A stretch of DNA of 64,000 bases, taken from NCBI RefSeq assembly GCF_900105995.1, contig NZ_LT629785.1:3596001-3660000 (forward strand), in the 5' to 3' direction. The notes beneath the pieces are model-generated. The model saw only the letters and a program-made list of their open reading frames with translations. It had not been told where the DNA came from and ran no database searches. The stretch is from Pseudomonas pohangensis. Lineage in GTDB: Bacteria > Pseudomonadota > Gammaproteobacteria > Pseudomonadales > Pseudomonadaceae. A program made the position numbers and the translations under genes. Every line of letters starts with the position of its first letter. The first letter of the stretch is position 1. This document shows, piece by piece, positions 1 to 7,930 of this stretch.

Positions 1-2226
1 AGTGGCGAAGGAGATGCTGCCTTCCAGCAGTGACTCCACCGAATCGGTACGCACCTTGGCGCCGTCGAACAGCGAGAAGTCCACATTCACTCCGCTGTCG
101 TTCCAGAACTTGCTGCCGCTGTAGACCAGCCGGGCATAGCGCGGCTCGATCAGGATATGTACCAGGACGCTGGCGGCATCCGGGCTGAGTTCCAGAGCGG
201 TTACCTGGCCGACGGCTATACCGCGGTAGGCAATCGGCAGGCCGGCTTTCAGTGACTTGCGTTGCGGGGTGGTCAGGGTCAGGTGCAAGCCGGATTTCTG
301 TTCGCTATCCAGCTTGGTCAGTCCCAGGCTCTTGAACCGCGTTTGTTTGGCGGCGAGTGGATTACTGCTCGGTTGAACCTCTATGTAGGGCCCGGTGATC
401 AGGGTATCCAGATTGGCGGCTTTGGTCAGGGTGACCTGCGGTCGTATGACGGAAAAAGTGGTGCCGGCGCGGGCAATGCGTTCGGCGCCTTCGCTGATCA
501 GTATCTGCAAATTGAGTGATTTCAGGTCCTGACCCAGCTCAACGCCACTGACTTCGCCGACCTGGAAACCCTTGTAGCGAATTTCCGTGCCGGCATGCAG
601 CCCATCAGCCTGCTCGACTTCAAGACTGAGTTGCTCGGCAACACGAACTGCACTGGTCTGATCGGCATGCAGGATGAACTTGCTGCCGTTGTGCACCGCA
701 GCTGCTTTGGCCTGGGGCGTTTCGAAGGCGATGCCGCCGTTGATCAGGCTGGACAACGACTCGCTGCGTACCTGAAAGCCCGACAGGCCACCGCTGAGCG
801 TTACTCCGCTGGCATTCCAGAAGCGTGAAGAGCTATTCACCAGACTCGTGTATTTGGGATTGATCAGCACGCTGACGCGAACTTCCTGATTATTGGCGGT
901 CAACGCCACGTTGGTCACCGAGCCAACTTCCAGCTGGCGAAACAGTACCGGACTCCCGGTCTTGAGGGACGCGGCTTGTTGGGTCGACAGCTCCAGATGC
1001 AGGCCGGGGGTGTCGTAGTTGACTTCCGGGGGGCTCTCCAGCGCGGTGAATTTCCGGCGCTGCGGCTTGTCCCGCGGGCCTGGTTTGAACTCGATGTAAT
1101 TGCCGCGCACCAGTGCATCCAGTCCGCTGATCCCGCTCAGCGAAATTTCCGGTTCGACCATCCAGAACTCGGCACCCTCGGTCAGCCAGGGTTTGGCCCG
1201 CGGGTCGATGTCGAGCTCTACCATCATCTGCTTGAGGTCTTCGCTGACCCTGCCACCTTTGGCCACCCCTACCGGGTAACCATTCCAGCGCACCTGGGTT
1301 TTGCCCGGGTCCATGCCGGAGAAGTTGGGCATGACGACCTCTATCAGGACGCCGACCTGAGCGGCCTTGAAATCATCGTAGAGGGTGAAGACCTGGCTCG
1401 CGTAGTCCAACGGCATTGCACTGGGGGCGTCTTTCGACTCGCCAAAGCCGGCAATGTTGGATGGGTTGGTATCGAAGGCAATGCCACCGATGGCCACGCT
1501 GAGCAGGGACTCGACGTCCACCTGGACGCCGGATAAGCCTGCCGAAACGCTGAAACCGCTGGCATTCCAGAAGCGGGTTTCGCTGTTCACCAGCTGGGAG
1601 AACTCCGGCTTGATGTGCACCTTGATCATTACTGACTGGTCCTCGTGGTTCAGCGCATAGCCGGTCACGGCACCCACCTGGATCTGCCGGAAATAGACCG
1701 GGCTGCCTTCGGAAATCGAGCCGAGATTCTTCGCCCGCAACTTCAGGTGCAGGCCGGGTAGTGCATCCGCTAGCGGTGGTGCATCTTCAAGGGCATTAAA
1801 AACGAAGCTTGGTTTGCCGTCGCCCGGACTCATGGCGATGTAGTTACCGGAGACCAGGGTTTCCAGACCGGTCACCCCGGCCAGCGAAATATCCGGCTTG
1901 ACCAGCCAGAAAAGTGTTTTCTCGCGCAGAAAGTCTTCGGCATGCCGGTCAACCTCAATGGCGACATGCACCTTCTGGGTTTTCTGATCGAGGGTAACAG
2001 TCTGCACCTTGCCCAGCTGTATGCCTTTGTAGAGCAGTTCGGTTTTACCCGCTTGCAAGCCATCGCCGTTGGGGAAGACGATTTCAATCATCACTCCGGC
2101 TTCGGAATAGGCCTTCCAGCCCAGCCAGCCACCGATCAGCAAGGCGATGATCGGCAAAATCCAGATGGCGGACCAGTTACTGGCCGGTTTGACACGTGGT
2201 TTGCTGAGAGTGCTGTTGTCAGTCAT
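1..2226 (-). CDS. pqiB: PqiB/LetB-like multi-MCE-domain intermembrane transport protein (3' end outside window)
   Basis: The frame stays open from an ATG at 2226 down to base 1, so 742 codons are visible and the C-terminus is cut by the window edge. A short cytoplasmic N-terminus is followed by one membrane segment (about residues 14-33, ILPIIALLIGGWLGW). Six repeated MCE/MlaD modules follow, starting near residues 41, 156, 289, 404, 525 and 643. Odd and even modules alternate; the even ones open with a GLHL motif and carry a conserved FWN.SG segment. MCE proteins of this family form hexameric periplasmic tubes that carry lipids between inner and outer membrane. E. coli PqiB has three modules and LetB seven, so six or more is intermediate. 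The gene is divergent from dodecin, so no pqiA lies upstream; it may lie beyond base 1. The family is certain, the exact name less so. Confidence 0.88.
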   Translation of the reverse strand, partial: MTDNSTLSKPRVKPASNWSAIWILPIIALLIGGWLGWKAYSEAGVMIEIVFPNGDGLQAGKTELLYKGIQLGKVQTVTLDQKTQKVHVAIEVDRHAEDFLREKTLFWLVKPDISLAGVTGLETLVSGNYIAMSPGDGKPSFVFNALEDAPPLADALPGLHLKLRAKNLGSISEGSPVYFRQIQVGAVTGYALNHEDQSVMIKVHIKPEFSQLVNSETRFWNASGFSVSAGLSGVQVDVESLLSVAIGGIAFDTNPSNIAGFGESKDAPSAMPLDYASQVFTLYDDFKAAQVGVLIEVVMPNFSGMDPGKTQVRWNGYPVGVAKGGRVSEDLKQMMVELDIDPRAKPWLTEGAEFWMVEPEISLSGISGLDALVRGNYIEFKPGPRDKPQRRKFTALESPPEVNYDTPGLHLELSTQQAASLKTGSPVLFRQLEVGSVTNVALTANNQEVRVSVLINPKYTSLVNSSSRFWNASGVTLSGGLSGFQVRSESLSSLINGGIAFETPQAKAAAVHNGSKFILHADQTSAVRVAEQLSLEVEQADGLHAGTEIRYKGFQVGEVSGVELGQDLKSLNLQILISEGAERIARAGTTFSVIRPQVTLTKAANLDTLITGPYIEVQPSSNPLAAKQTRFKSLGLTKLDSEQKSGLHLTLTTPQRKSLKAGLPIAYRGIAVGQVTALELSPDAASVLVHILIEPRYARLVYSGSKFWNDSGVNVDFSLFDGAKVRTDSVESLLEGSISFAT

Positions 2227-2250
2227 GTGCAGGGTTCCGAAGGTCGGTAA

Positions 2251-2271
2251 CCACGCAGTTTTACTGCGTGG
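2251..2271. other. perfect 9-bp hairpin in the pqiB leader
   Basis: CCACGCAGT and ACTGCGTGG form a perfect inverted repeat around a TTT loop, 25 bp upstream of the pqiB-like start and inside the pqiB/dodecin divergent spacer. There is no U-tract on either side that would make it a standard terminator. It could be an operator or a leader structure. The repeat is directly visible; its role is unknown. Confidence 0.4.
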
Positions 2272-2404
2272 CCTGGATGTGCGTTCGTACAGGGAGTATT
2301 ACAGGATCGTCGTGAAAAATCTGCGGTCAGGGTCATTGCGCGTTGCCGGAACCTGCCTGATTGACTAGCGTTCAGGTATCACCCATGCAACAGGAGTAAT
2401 TAGC

Positions 2405-2620
2405 ATGTCCAATCATCACACTTATAAAATGATCGAACTGGTTGGTTCGTCGCCAGTCAGTATTGAAGAGGCCATCAACAATGCGCTGGCAGAAGCAGCT
2501 AAAAGTGTACGGATGATGGAGTGGTTCGAGGTACTGGAAACCCGCGGACACATAGTGAATGAGCGTGTCGGGCATTTCCAGGTGACGATCAAGGTAGGTT
2601 TCCGTATCGCCAACAGCTAG
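2405..2620 (+). CDS. dodecin (flavin-binding storage protein)
   Basis: This 71-residue protein matches the dodecin family in length and pattern. It starts with a short beta strand (YKMIELVGSS), followed by the helix SIEEAINNALAEA, then a strand with the conserved W of MEWFEVLETRG and a final strand VGHFQVTIKVGF. Dodecins assemble into hollow dodecamers in the cytoplasm and bind pairs of riboflavin or FMN stacked on the conserved Trp, buffering free flavin. An AGGAG ribosome site lies just before the ATG. The gene stands alone, divergent from the MCE gene and followed by a lipoprotein gene with its own start. Family assignment is firm. Confidence 0.93.
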   Translation: MSNHHTYKMIELVGSSPVSIEEAINNALAEAAKSVRMMEWFEVLETRGHIVNERVGHFQVTIKVGFRIANS

Positions 2621-2705
2621 TCGGCGGGTCTGGTGTGTCGTAACAAGGGCCATGCGTGCCTGTAATCCGGCAGTCAGGCGAGTATTTGCTTCGAGGAGGT
2701 AATCC

Positions 2706-3101
2706 ATGTCGCGCGTAATTGCTGCAGCCCTGTTTTTATTGATGAGTGGTTGCGTCAGCTTGCCACCACATAATCCCGCCGAGGCCTGGATAGAGGTCTA
2801 TTCGGCCAGCTATGACAGCCTGATGGCCGAAACACTCGACGGCAAGACCTGGGGCCCGGGCTCCTACTATCAGGTGACGCCGGGTGCACATACGCTGGGT
2901 TTGAGTTTTCAATATCCCGCAGGGCCGCGGGATGCCTACCCGGACAGTTGTTCTTTCAGTCTGGCCTATGACGATTTCCAGGCCGGCAAGGATTACCACT
3001 TGCTGGCGGGCTGGAATTTCAACGGGGCCTGGGTGCACTTGCTGGATGAGCAGGGCGAGAAACTGGCCAGCCAGACCTGTAATTCACCCTACGGCAACTG
3101 A
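2706..3101 (+). CDS. small lipoprotein, paralogue of the convergent neighbour
   Basis: This 131-residue protein has a lipoprotein signal peptide with lipobox LMSGC, giving Cys16 as the acylated residue. The mature part has the pattern EAWIEVYSAS, LDGKTWGPGSYYQV.PGAH and CSFSLAYDDFQAGKDYHL, with a Cys near the C-terminus. The convergent gene at 3127-3555 carries the same landmarks in the same order (KAWIDLYTIA, LDGRDWAQGRYFEVSPGAH, CILALDYDHFEAGKKYQL), so the two are paralogues. A GAGG ribosome site precedes the ATG. No function is known to me. It probably sits in the outer membrane or inner-membrane periplasmic face. Confidence 0.8.
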   Translation: MSRVIAAALFLLMSGCVSLPPHNPAEAWIEVYSASYDSLMAETLDGKTWGPGSYYQVTPGAHTLGLSFQYPAGPRDAYPDSCSFSLAYDDFQAGKDYHLLAGWNFNGAWVHLLDEQGEKLASQTCNSPYGN

Positions 3102-3126
3102 TCGCCAGACCAGCTGCGGGGCGCCG

Positions 3127-3555
3127 TTAAAAAGCCCCGCAGCGCAACTGCTTGCCACGGCTGAGAACACCGCCCTGCTCGTCGTAGAGGCGCAGCCAGC
3201 CGCGGCGGCCCATGGTGCCCGCCTTTAGCTGGTACTTTTTACCAGCCTCGAAATGGTCATAGTCCAGGGCCAGTATGCAGGTGCGGGTGCCGCCGCCCCC
3301 GCCGTCATGTTCACGGCTGCCACCCCCACCACCGCTGGTCTCGAATTGCAGGCGTACCTGCAGATGGTGCGCACCCGGCGACACCTCGAAGTAGCGCCCT
3401 TGCGCCCAGTCGCGGCCATCCAGCGCGTTGGCGCTGAGCTGGTTGCGGGCAATGGTATACAGATCGATCCAGGCTTTGTCCGGATCTGCTGCAGGCAGTG
3501 TTTTGGCGCAGCCACCCAGCAGGAGCAGCAGGCTGCAGGCGAGAATTCGTGGCAT
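3127..3555 (-). CDS. small lipoprotein with glycine-rich insertion, paralogue of 2706-3101
   Basis: This 142-residue protein has a signal peptide ending in lipobox LLGGC. It shares the conserved core and the two late cysteines with the lipoprotein encoded head-to-head at 2706-3101. It differs by an insertion of two five-glycine runs flanking SREHD, just before the Cys strand. The insertion is encoded by repetitive GGT/GGC/GGG codons, a slippage-prone tract that may vary between strains. The start is only 30 bp from the divergent aminopeptidase start at 3586, so the two promoters must overlap. Function unknown. Confidence 0.78.
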   Translation of the reverse strand: MPRILACSLLLLLGGCAKTLPAADPDKAWIDLYTIARNQLSANALDGRDWAQGRYFEVSPGAHHLQVRLQFETSGGGGGSREHDGGGGGTRTCILALDYDHFEAGKKYQLKAGTMGRRGWLRLYDEQGGVLSRGKQLRCGAF

Positions 3556-3585
3556 GCTCGGTATTCCGCTTCAACAGGTGTCTTG

Positions 3586-4713
3586 ATGAGCAAGCAGTAT
3601 CGCGCGCAACCGGCAGGGGGTCTAGATCGATGGCTGCCGCGCCTTGGATTGACTGCCTGTCTGCTGCTGGGCGGCTGCTCGACGCTGGATTACTACAGCC
3701 AGGCCAGTCGCGGGCATCTGCAGTTGATGCAGCAGCGTGAACCGATCGAACAGTTGCTGGCTGACCCGTCACAAGATGCCCTGTTGCGCCAGCGGCTGGG
3801 GTTGGCGCTGCAGGCGCGGAACTTCGCCAGTAACCAGCTGGAGCTGCCGGACAACCAGAGCTATCGGTTGTATGCCGATATCCAGCGCCCGGTGCTGTTG
3901 TGGAATGTGTTCGTCACCCCGGAATTTTCCCTGGAAGCCGAACTCCAGTGTTTCCCGGTTGCCGGCTGCGTGGCGTATCGCGGCTATTTTGATCTGAACG
4001 ATGCACGCGGTGCCGCAGCGCTGGCGCAGCAGGCAGGCATGGACAGCTGGGTTGGCGCGGTCGAGGCCTATTCCACGCTGGGCTGGTTCGATGACCCGCT
4101 ACTGAGCAGCATGCTGCAGCGCGATGATCAGCAGCTGGCAGCAGTGATCTTTCATGAGCTGGCCCATCAACAGCTGTATCTCGCCGATGACACGACCTTC
4201 AACGAGTCGTTTGCCAGCTTTGTTGAGCAGCAGGGCTTGCAGCAGTGGCTGGCCAGCCGTGACGAGGCAGCGCTGGCGCCGCAGCAGGCCTGTCGCCGGC
4301 AGCAGTTCACGGCGCTGGTGCTGGATAGCCGTGCCCGGCTGCAGGCGTTGTACGCCAGTCAGCTACCGACAGCGCAAATGCGCCAGGCCAAGCAGGCGGA
4401 ATTTATCCGGATGCGCAATGAGTACCGGCAGTTGCGCGATCATCACTGGGGTGGTGATTCGCGCTATGACCAGTGGATGGAAGGCCCGCTGAACAATGCC
4501 AAACTGCTGCCCTTTGGCCTGTATGAGCAGTGGTTGCCGGCTTTTGCCCGGCTGTACGAGCAGTCCGGGAAAAACTGGACAGCTTTTTATCTGCAGGCGA
4601 AACAGCTGGCCAGTCTGGCGCCTGCCGAGCGCCAGCAGCACTTGCAGAAACTGGCTGAAGAAGCCGGCGCGGGCAGCTTGGCTGAACTAGTCTGTGACAC
4701 AGGGCGTGGCTAG
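3586..4713 (+). CDS. predicted lipoprotein aminopeptidase (COG4324 family)
   Basis: A 375-residue protein starting at the ATG at 3586; the frame is open further upstream, but only from here does a signal peptide with lipobox LLGGC appear. A zinc-metalloprotease HExxH motif is visible as HELAH at residues 190-194, with the third ligand candidate in NESFASF (Glu207). The sequence around it (IFHELAHQQLY) is typical of the Aminopep/COG4324 family of predicted zinc aminopeptidases. As a lipoprotein it would act on the periplasmic side of the envelope. The next gene (DUF1161) starts 33 bp after its stop, so the two may be cotranscribed. Family good, substrate unknown. Confidence 0.85.
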   Translation: MSKQYRAQPAGGLDRWLPRLGLTACLLLGGCSTLDYYSQASRGHLQLMQQREPIEQLLADPSQDALLRQRLGLALQARNFASNQLELPDNQSYRLYADIQRPVLLWNVFVTPEFSLEAELQCFPVAGCVAYRGYFDLNDARGAAALAQQAGMDSWVGAVEAYSTLGWFDDPLLSSMLQRDDQQLAAVIFHELAHQQLYLADDTTFNESFASFVEQQGLQQWLASRDEAALAPQQACRRQQFTALVLDSRARLQALYASQLPTAQMRQAKQAEFIRMRNEYRQLRDHHWGGDSRYDQWMEGPLNNAKLLPFGLYEQWLPAFARLYEQSGKNWTAFYLQAKQLASLAPAERQQHLQKLAEEAGAGSLAELVCDTGRG

Positions 4714-4746
4714 GTGTCAGGTCCATTGAGCCGGGTGGTGATTGTC

Positions 4747-4980
4747 ATGAAAAAACGCTTGTTCGGGTTATTGCTGATGCCCATGGCCAGCTTCGCGCTG
4801 GCGGCCCCGAAGCCCTGTGAAGAGCTCAAGGCCGAGATCGAGGCCAAGATCCAGGCCGCCGGGGTGCCCTCCTACACGCTCGAAATTGTGCCGAACGCCG
4901 AAGTCAAGGATCAGAGTCAGGTGGTCGGCAGCTGCGACGGTGGCACGCAAAAGATCATCTACCAGCGGCATTCCAGCTAG
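4747..4980 (+). CDS. DUF1161 periplasmic protein
   Basis: A 77-residue protein with a clear Sec signal peptide (MKKRLFGLLLMPMASFALA) and a mature part beginning APKPCEELK, the hallmark start of DUF1161 proteins. Two cysteines (PKPC and VGSC) could form a disulfide. An upstream in-frame GTG at 4714 would add eleven residues ahead of the signal peptide and is rejected. The stop codon shares the palindrome CTAG with the convergent carbonic anhydrase stop. Function of the family is unknown. Confidence 0.82.
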   Translation: MKKRLFGLLLMPMASFALAAPKPCEELKAEIEAKIQAAGVPSYTLEIVPNAEVKDQSQVVGSCDGGTQKIIYQRHSS

Positions 4981-5519
4981 CGATCAAAGCCTTCACTCAG
5001 GTGCAGCGCCGCCAGCTTCACATAGTTCGCGGCGCTGTAAGCGAAGTAGGCCCGCTCCTTGTCGGTTAGCGGGCGGGCCTGCCTGGCCGGGCTGCCGACA
5101 TACAGATGGCCGCTGGTCAGGCGTTTGCCGGGCGGCACCAGACTGCCGGCGCCAATCACCACCTCGTCCTCGACCACTGCGCCATCCATGACGATGCTTC
5201 CCATGCCGACCAGAATGCGGTTGCCTAAAGTGCAACCGTGCAGCGTCACCTTGTGGCCGATGGTCACCTCGTCGCCGATCAGCAGTGGATAGCCGTCCGG
5301 GTTGAACGGGCCGGCGTGGGTGATGTGCAGTACGCTGCCGTCCTGCACGCTGCTGCGCGCGCCGATGCGGATGTGGTGCATATCGCCGCGTATTACCGCG
5401 AGCGGCCATACCGAGCAATCATCACCCAGTTGCACATCTCCGAGCACCACAGCGCTGCTGTCGACAAACACGCCTGCGCCGAGCTGCGGTGTCATGCCCT
5501 GATACGTTCTGATCGCCAC
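4977..5519 (-). CDS. gamma carbonic anhydrase family protein (YrdA/PaaY-like)
   Basis: A 180-residue protein starting at GTG 5519 (VAIRTYQG). The frame is open far beyond this into the prlC antisense, but that part is shadow. The repeated hexapeptide pattern (VVLGDVQLGDDCSVWPLAVIRGD, IGDEVTIGHKVTLHGC) folds as a left-handed beta-helix. Zinc-ligand histidines of the gamma-CA family are seen in HITHAG and IGHKVTLHG. Members are trimeric, and some hydrate CO2 while others have no shown activity. It is divergent from prlC, which begins 100 bp away. In P. aeruginosa the equivalent neighbour of prlC is, from memory, PA0066. Whether this copy is catalytic is open. Confidence 0.88.
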   Translation of the reverse strand: MAIRTYQGMTPQLGAGVFVDSSAVVLGDVQLGDDCSVWPLAVIRGDMHHIRIGARSSVQDGSVLHITHAGPFNPDGYPLLIGDEVTIGHKVTLHGCTLGNRILVGMGSIVMDGAVVEDEVVIGAGSLVPPGKRLTSGHLYVGSPARQARPLTDKERAYFAYSAANYVKLAALHLSEGFDR

Positions 5520-5618
5520 GTTGGTGTCCTTCTGGCTGCGGGAAAGGTTGATTGTAATTAAGATAGCGGCCATGCAGGTGCGTGTTTGCGCCGCGTCCAT
5601 CGAACCAAGGATACTCCC

Positions 5619-7667
5619 GTGACCCCGAATAACCCGCTTTTGCAGGATTTTGACCTGCCACCCTACTCCGCCATTCGCCCCGAGCATGTCGAGCCGGCGA
5701 TCGATCAGATTCTGGCGCAAAACCGCCAGGCCATTGCGCAGCTGCTGGAAGACCAGCATGCCGCGCCGAGCTGGGCGGGCCTGATTCTGGCGCTGGACGA
5801 ACTGAACGCAAGGCTGGGGCGGGCCTGGGGACCGGTCAGTCATCTGAATGCAGTGTGCAACAGCACTGACATGCGCACGGCCTATGAGGCCTGCCTGCCC
5901 AGGCTGTCCGAATACTGGACCGAAATGGGGCAGAACAGGGCGCTGTTCGAGGCTTACAGCGCCCTGGCGAGCAGCCCCGAGGCGGCGGGCTTCGATGTGG
6001 CGCAGAAAACCATCCTCGAACATGCCCTGCGGGATTTCCGGTTGTCCGGTATTGATCTGCCGGCGGCCGAACAGCAGCGTTATGGCGCGATCCAGATGAA
6101 GCTGTCCGAATTGACCAGCCAGTTTTCCAACCAGTTGCTGGACGCTACCCAGGCCTGGACCCGGCACGTTACCGATGAGGCGCTGCTGGCCGGCCTGCCG
6201 GACTCGGCAAAGGCGCAGATGGCGCAGGCGGCGGCTGCCAGGCAGCTGCAGGGCTGGCTGATCACGCTGGAATTTCCCAGCTATTACGCCGTGATGACGT
6301 ACGCGGATGATCGTGCCCTGCGTGAGCAACTGTACGCCGCCTACTGCACCCGCGCTTCCGGGCAGGGGCCGAATGCCGGTCAGTTCGACAACACCCCGCT
6401 GATGGAACATATCCTCGATCTGCGTCAGGAGCTGGCACATCTGCTGGGTTTCGCCCATTACGGCGAGTTGTCGCTGGAAGGCAAGATGGCCGAGTCGACC
6501 GACCAGGTGCTGCACTTTCTGCGCGATCTGGCACAACGCAGCAAACCCTTTGCCCAGCGAGACCTGCAGCAGTTACAGGCCTTTGCCAGCGAGCAGGGCT
6601 GTGCCGACTTGCAGAGCTGGGATGTCGGCTACTACAGTGAAAAGCTGCGCCAACAGCGTTACAGCCTTTCCCAGGAAGAGGTGCGTGCCTGGTTCCCGAT
6701 CGACCAGGTGCTGTCCGGCCTGTTCGCCATAGTCCAGCGCCTCTACGGTATCGAAATCCGCGAACTGCAGGGCTTCGATAGCTGGCACCCGGATGTGCGC
6801 CTGTTTGAAATCAATGAGCAGGGCCGGCATGTCGGGCGCTTCTTCTTTGACCTCTATGCCCGCGCCAACAAGCGTGGCGGTGCCTGGATGGATGGCGCCC
6901 GCGACCAGCGGCGCAATGCCAGTGGTGAACTGATCAGCCCGGTGGCCAATCTGGTGTGCAACTTCACCCCGGCGGTGAATGGTCAACCGGCGCTGCTGAC
7001 CCACGATGAAGTGACCACCCTGTTCCATGAGTTCGGCCACGGTCTGCATCATTTGCTGACCCGTGTCGAACATGTCGGGGTGTCGGGCATCAATGGCGTG
7101 GCCTGGGATGCCGTGGAGTTGCCCAGCCAGTTTATGGAGAACTGGTGCTGGGAGCCTGAAGGGCTGGCGCTGATTTCCGCACATTACGCAACCGGCGAGC
7201 CATTGCCGCAGGAGCTGCTGGGGAAAATGCTCGCAGCGAGGAACTTCCAGTCCGGACTGATGATGATGCGCCAGCTGGAGTTCAGCCTGTTCGATTTCGA
7301 GCTGCATGCCACCCATGGCGACGGGCGCACAGTGCTGCAGGTTGTCGAGAGTATTCGTGACGAGGTCGCGGTGCTGCGTCCGCCGGCATACAACCGCTTT
7401 GCCAACGGCTTCGCGCATATTTTCGCCGGCGGCTATGCGGCGGGCTATTACAGCTACAAGTGGGCCGAGGTGCTGTCTGCCGATGCCTTCTCGCGGTTCG
7501 AGGAGGAAGGCGTGCTGAATGCCGAAACCGGGCGGGCGTTTCGCGAGGCGATTCTGGCACGCGGCGGGTCGCAGGAGCCGATGCTGCTGTTTGTCGATTT
7601 TCGCGGCCGCGAACCGTCGATCGACGCCCTGTTGCGGCATTCCGGCCTGACCGGAGACGCGGCATGA
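5619..7667 (+). CDS. prlC: oligopeptidase A (M3 family metallopeptidase)
   Basis: A 682-residue cytoplasmic zinc endopeptidase that degrades peptides such as cleaved signal peptides. The zinc site is HEFGH at residues 470-474, within TLFHEFGHGLHHLL, and the C-terminal part has the M3 signature GGYAAGYYSYKWAEV. The start is the GTG at 5619, preceded by AAGGA about 8 bp upstream. It gives the usual PrlC N-terminus (NPLLQDFDLPPYSAI) and the usual length; an earlier in-frame start lacks an RBS. The stop overlaps the next start (ATGA at 7664), so yheV is translationally coupled. Confidence 0.96.
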   Translation: MTPNNPLLQDFDLPPYSAIRPEHVEPAIDQILAQNRQAIAQLLEDQHAAPSWAGLILALDELNARLGRAWGPVSHLNAVCNSTDMRTAYEACLPRLSEYWTEMGQNRALFEAYSALASSPEAAGFDVAQKTILEHALRDFRLSGIDLPAAEQQRYGAIQMKLSELTSQFSNQLLDATQAWTRHVTDEALLAGLPDSAKAQMAQAAAARQLQGWLITLEFPSYYAVMTYADDRALREQLYAAYCTRASGQGPNAGQFDNTPLMEHILDLRQELAHLLGFAHYGELSLEGKMAESTDQVLHFLRDLAQRSKPFAQRDLQQLQAFASEQGCADLQSWDVGYYSEKLRQQRYSLSQEEVRAWFPIDQVLSGLFAIVQRLYGIEIRELQGFDSWHPDVRLFEINEQGRHVGRFFFDLYARANKRGGAWMDGARDQRRNASGELISPVANLVCNFTPAVNGQPALLTHDEVTTLFHEFGHGLHHLLTRVEHVGVSGINGVAWDAVELPSQFMENWCWEPEGLALISAHYATGEPLPQELLGKMLAARNFQSGLMMMRQLEFSLFDFELHATHGDGRTVLQVVESIRDEVAVLRPPAYNRFANGFAHIFAGGYAAGYYSYKWAEVLSADAFSRFEEEGVLNAETGRAFREAILARGGSQEPMLLFVDFRGREPSIDALLRHSGLTGDAA

Positions 7668-7930
7668 GCGAGCCGACCAAAAGGTTCATTGCCGGTGCCG
7701 TGTGCCCGGCATGTGGCGAGATGGACCGTATTCTGATGTGGAATGTCGATGACGTGCCGCACCGCGAATGCGTGGCCTGTGGCTATGCCGATACCCTCAA
7801 TGCGCAAGGGCAGTCAGTGCCCAGCGAGCCTGGCTCGCGGGTCAACCGGAAGCAGGCCAGGGTGGCGGATCCGAAGGTGCAGACCGTGCAGTTCTTTCCC
7901 AATCCGAAACTGAAAAAGCCGGCGCCATGA
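7664..7930 (+). CDS. yheV: YheV family zinc-ribbon protein
   Basis: An 88-residue protein with two CxxC knuckles (CPACGEMD and CVACGYAD) about 30 residues apart, the zinc-ribbon pattern of YheV. It is followed by a basic tail rich in K and R. It lies between prlC and the prenyltransferase with a 4-bp overlap on each side (ATGA at 7664 and at 7927), so the three genes form one translationally coupled unit. YheV lies beside prlC in many gammaproteobacteria. Its biochemical role is not known. Confidence 0.9.
   Translation: MSEPTKRFIAGAVCPACGEMDRILMWNVDDVPHRECVACGYADTLNAQGQSVPSEPGSRVNRKQARVADPKVQTVQFFPNPKLKKPAP

Noticed and set aside
3253..3585. N-terminal extension of the aminopeptidase
   Set aside because: It is antisense to the glycine-rich lipoprotein gene, and the lipoprotein signal begins only at 3586.
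4977..6536. Long N-terminal extension of the gamma carbonic anhydrase
   Set aside because: The extension is antisense to prlC; the family start is the GTG at 5519.
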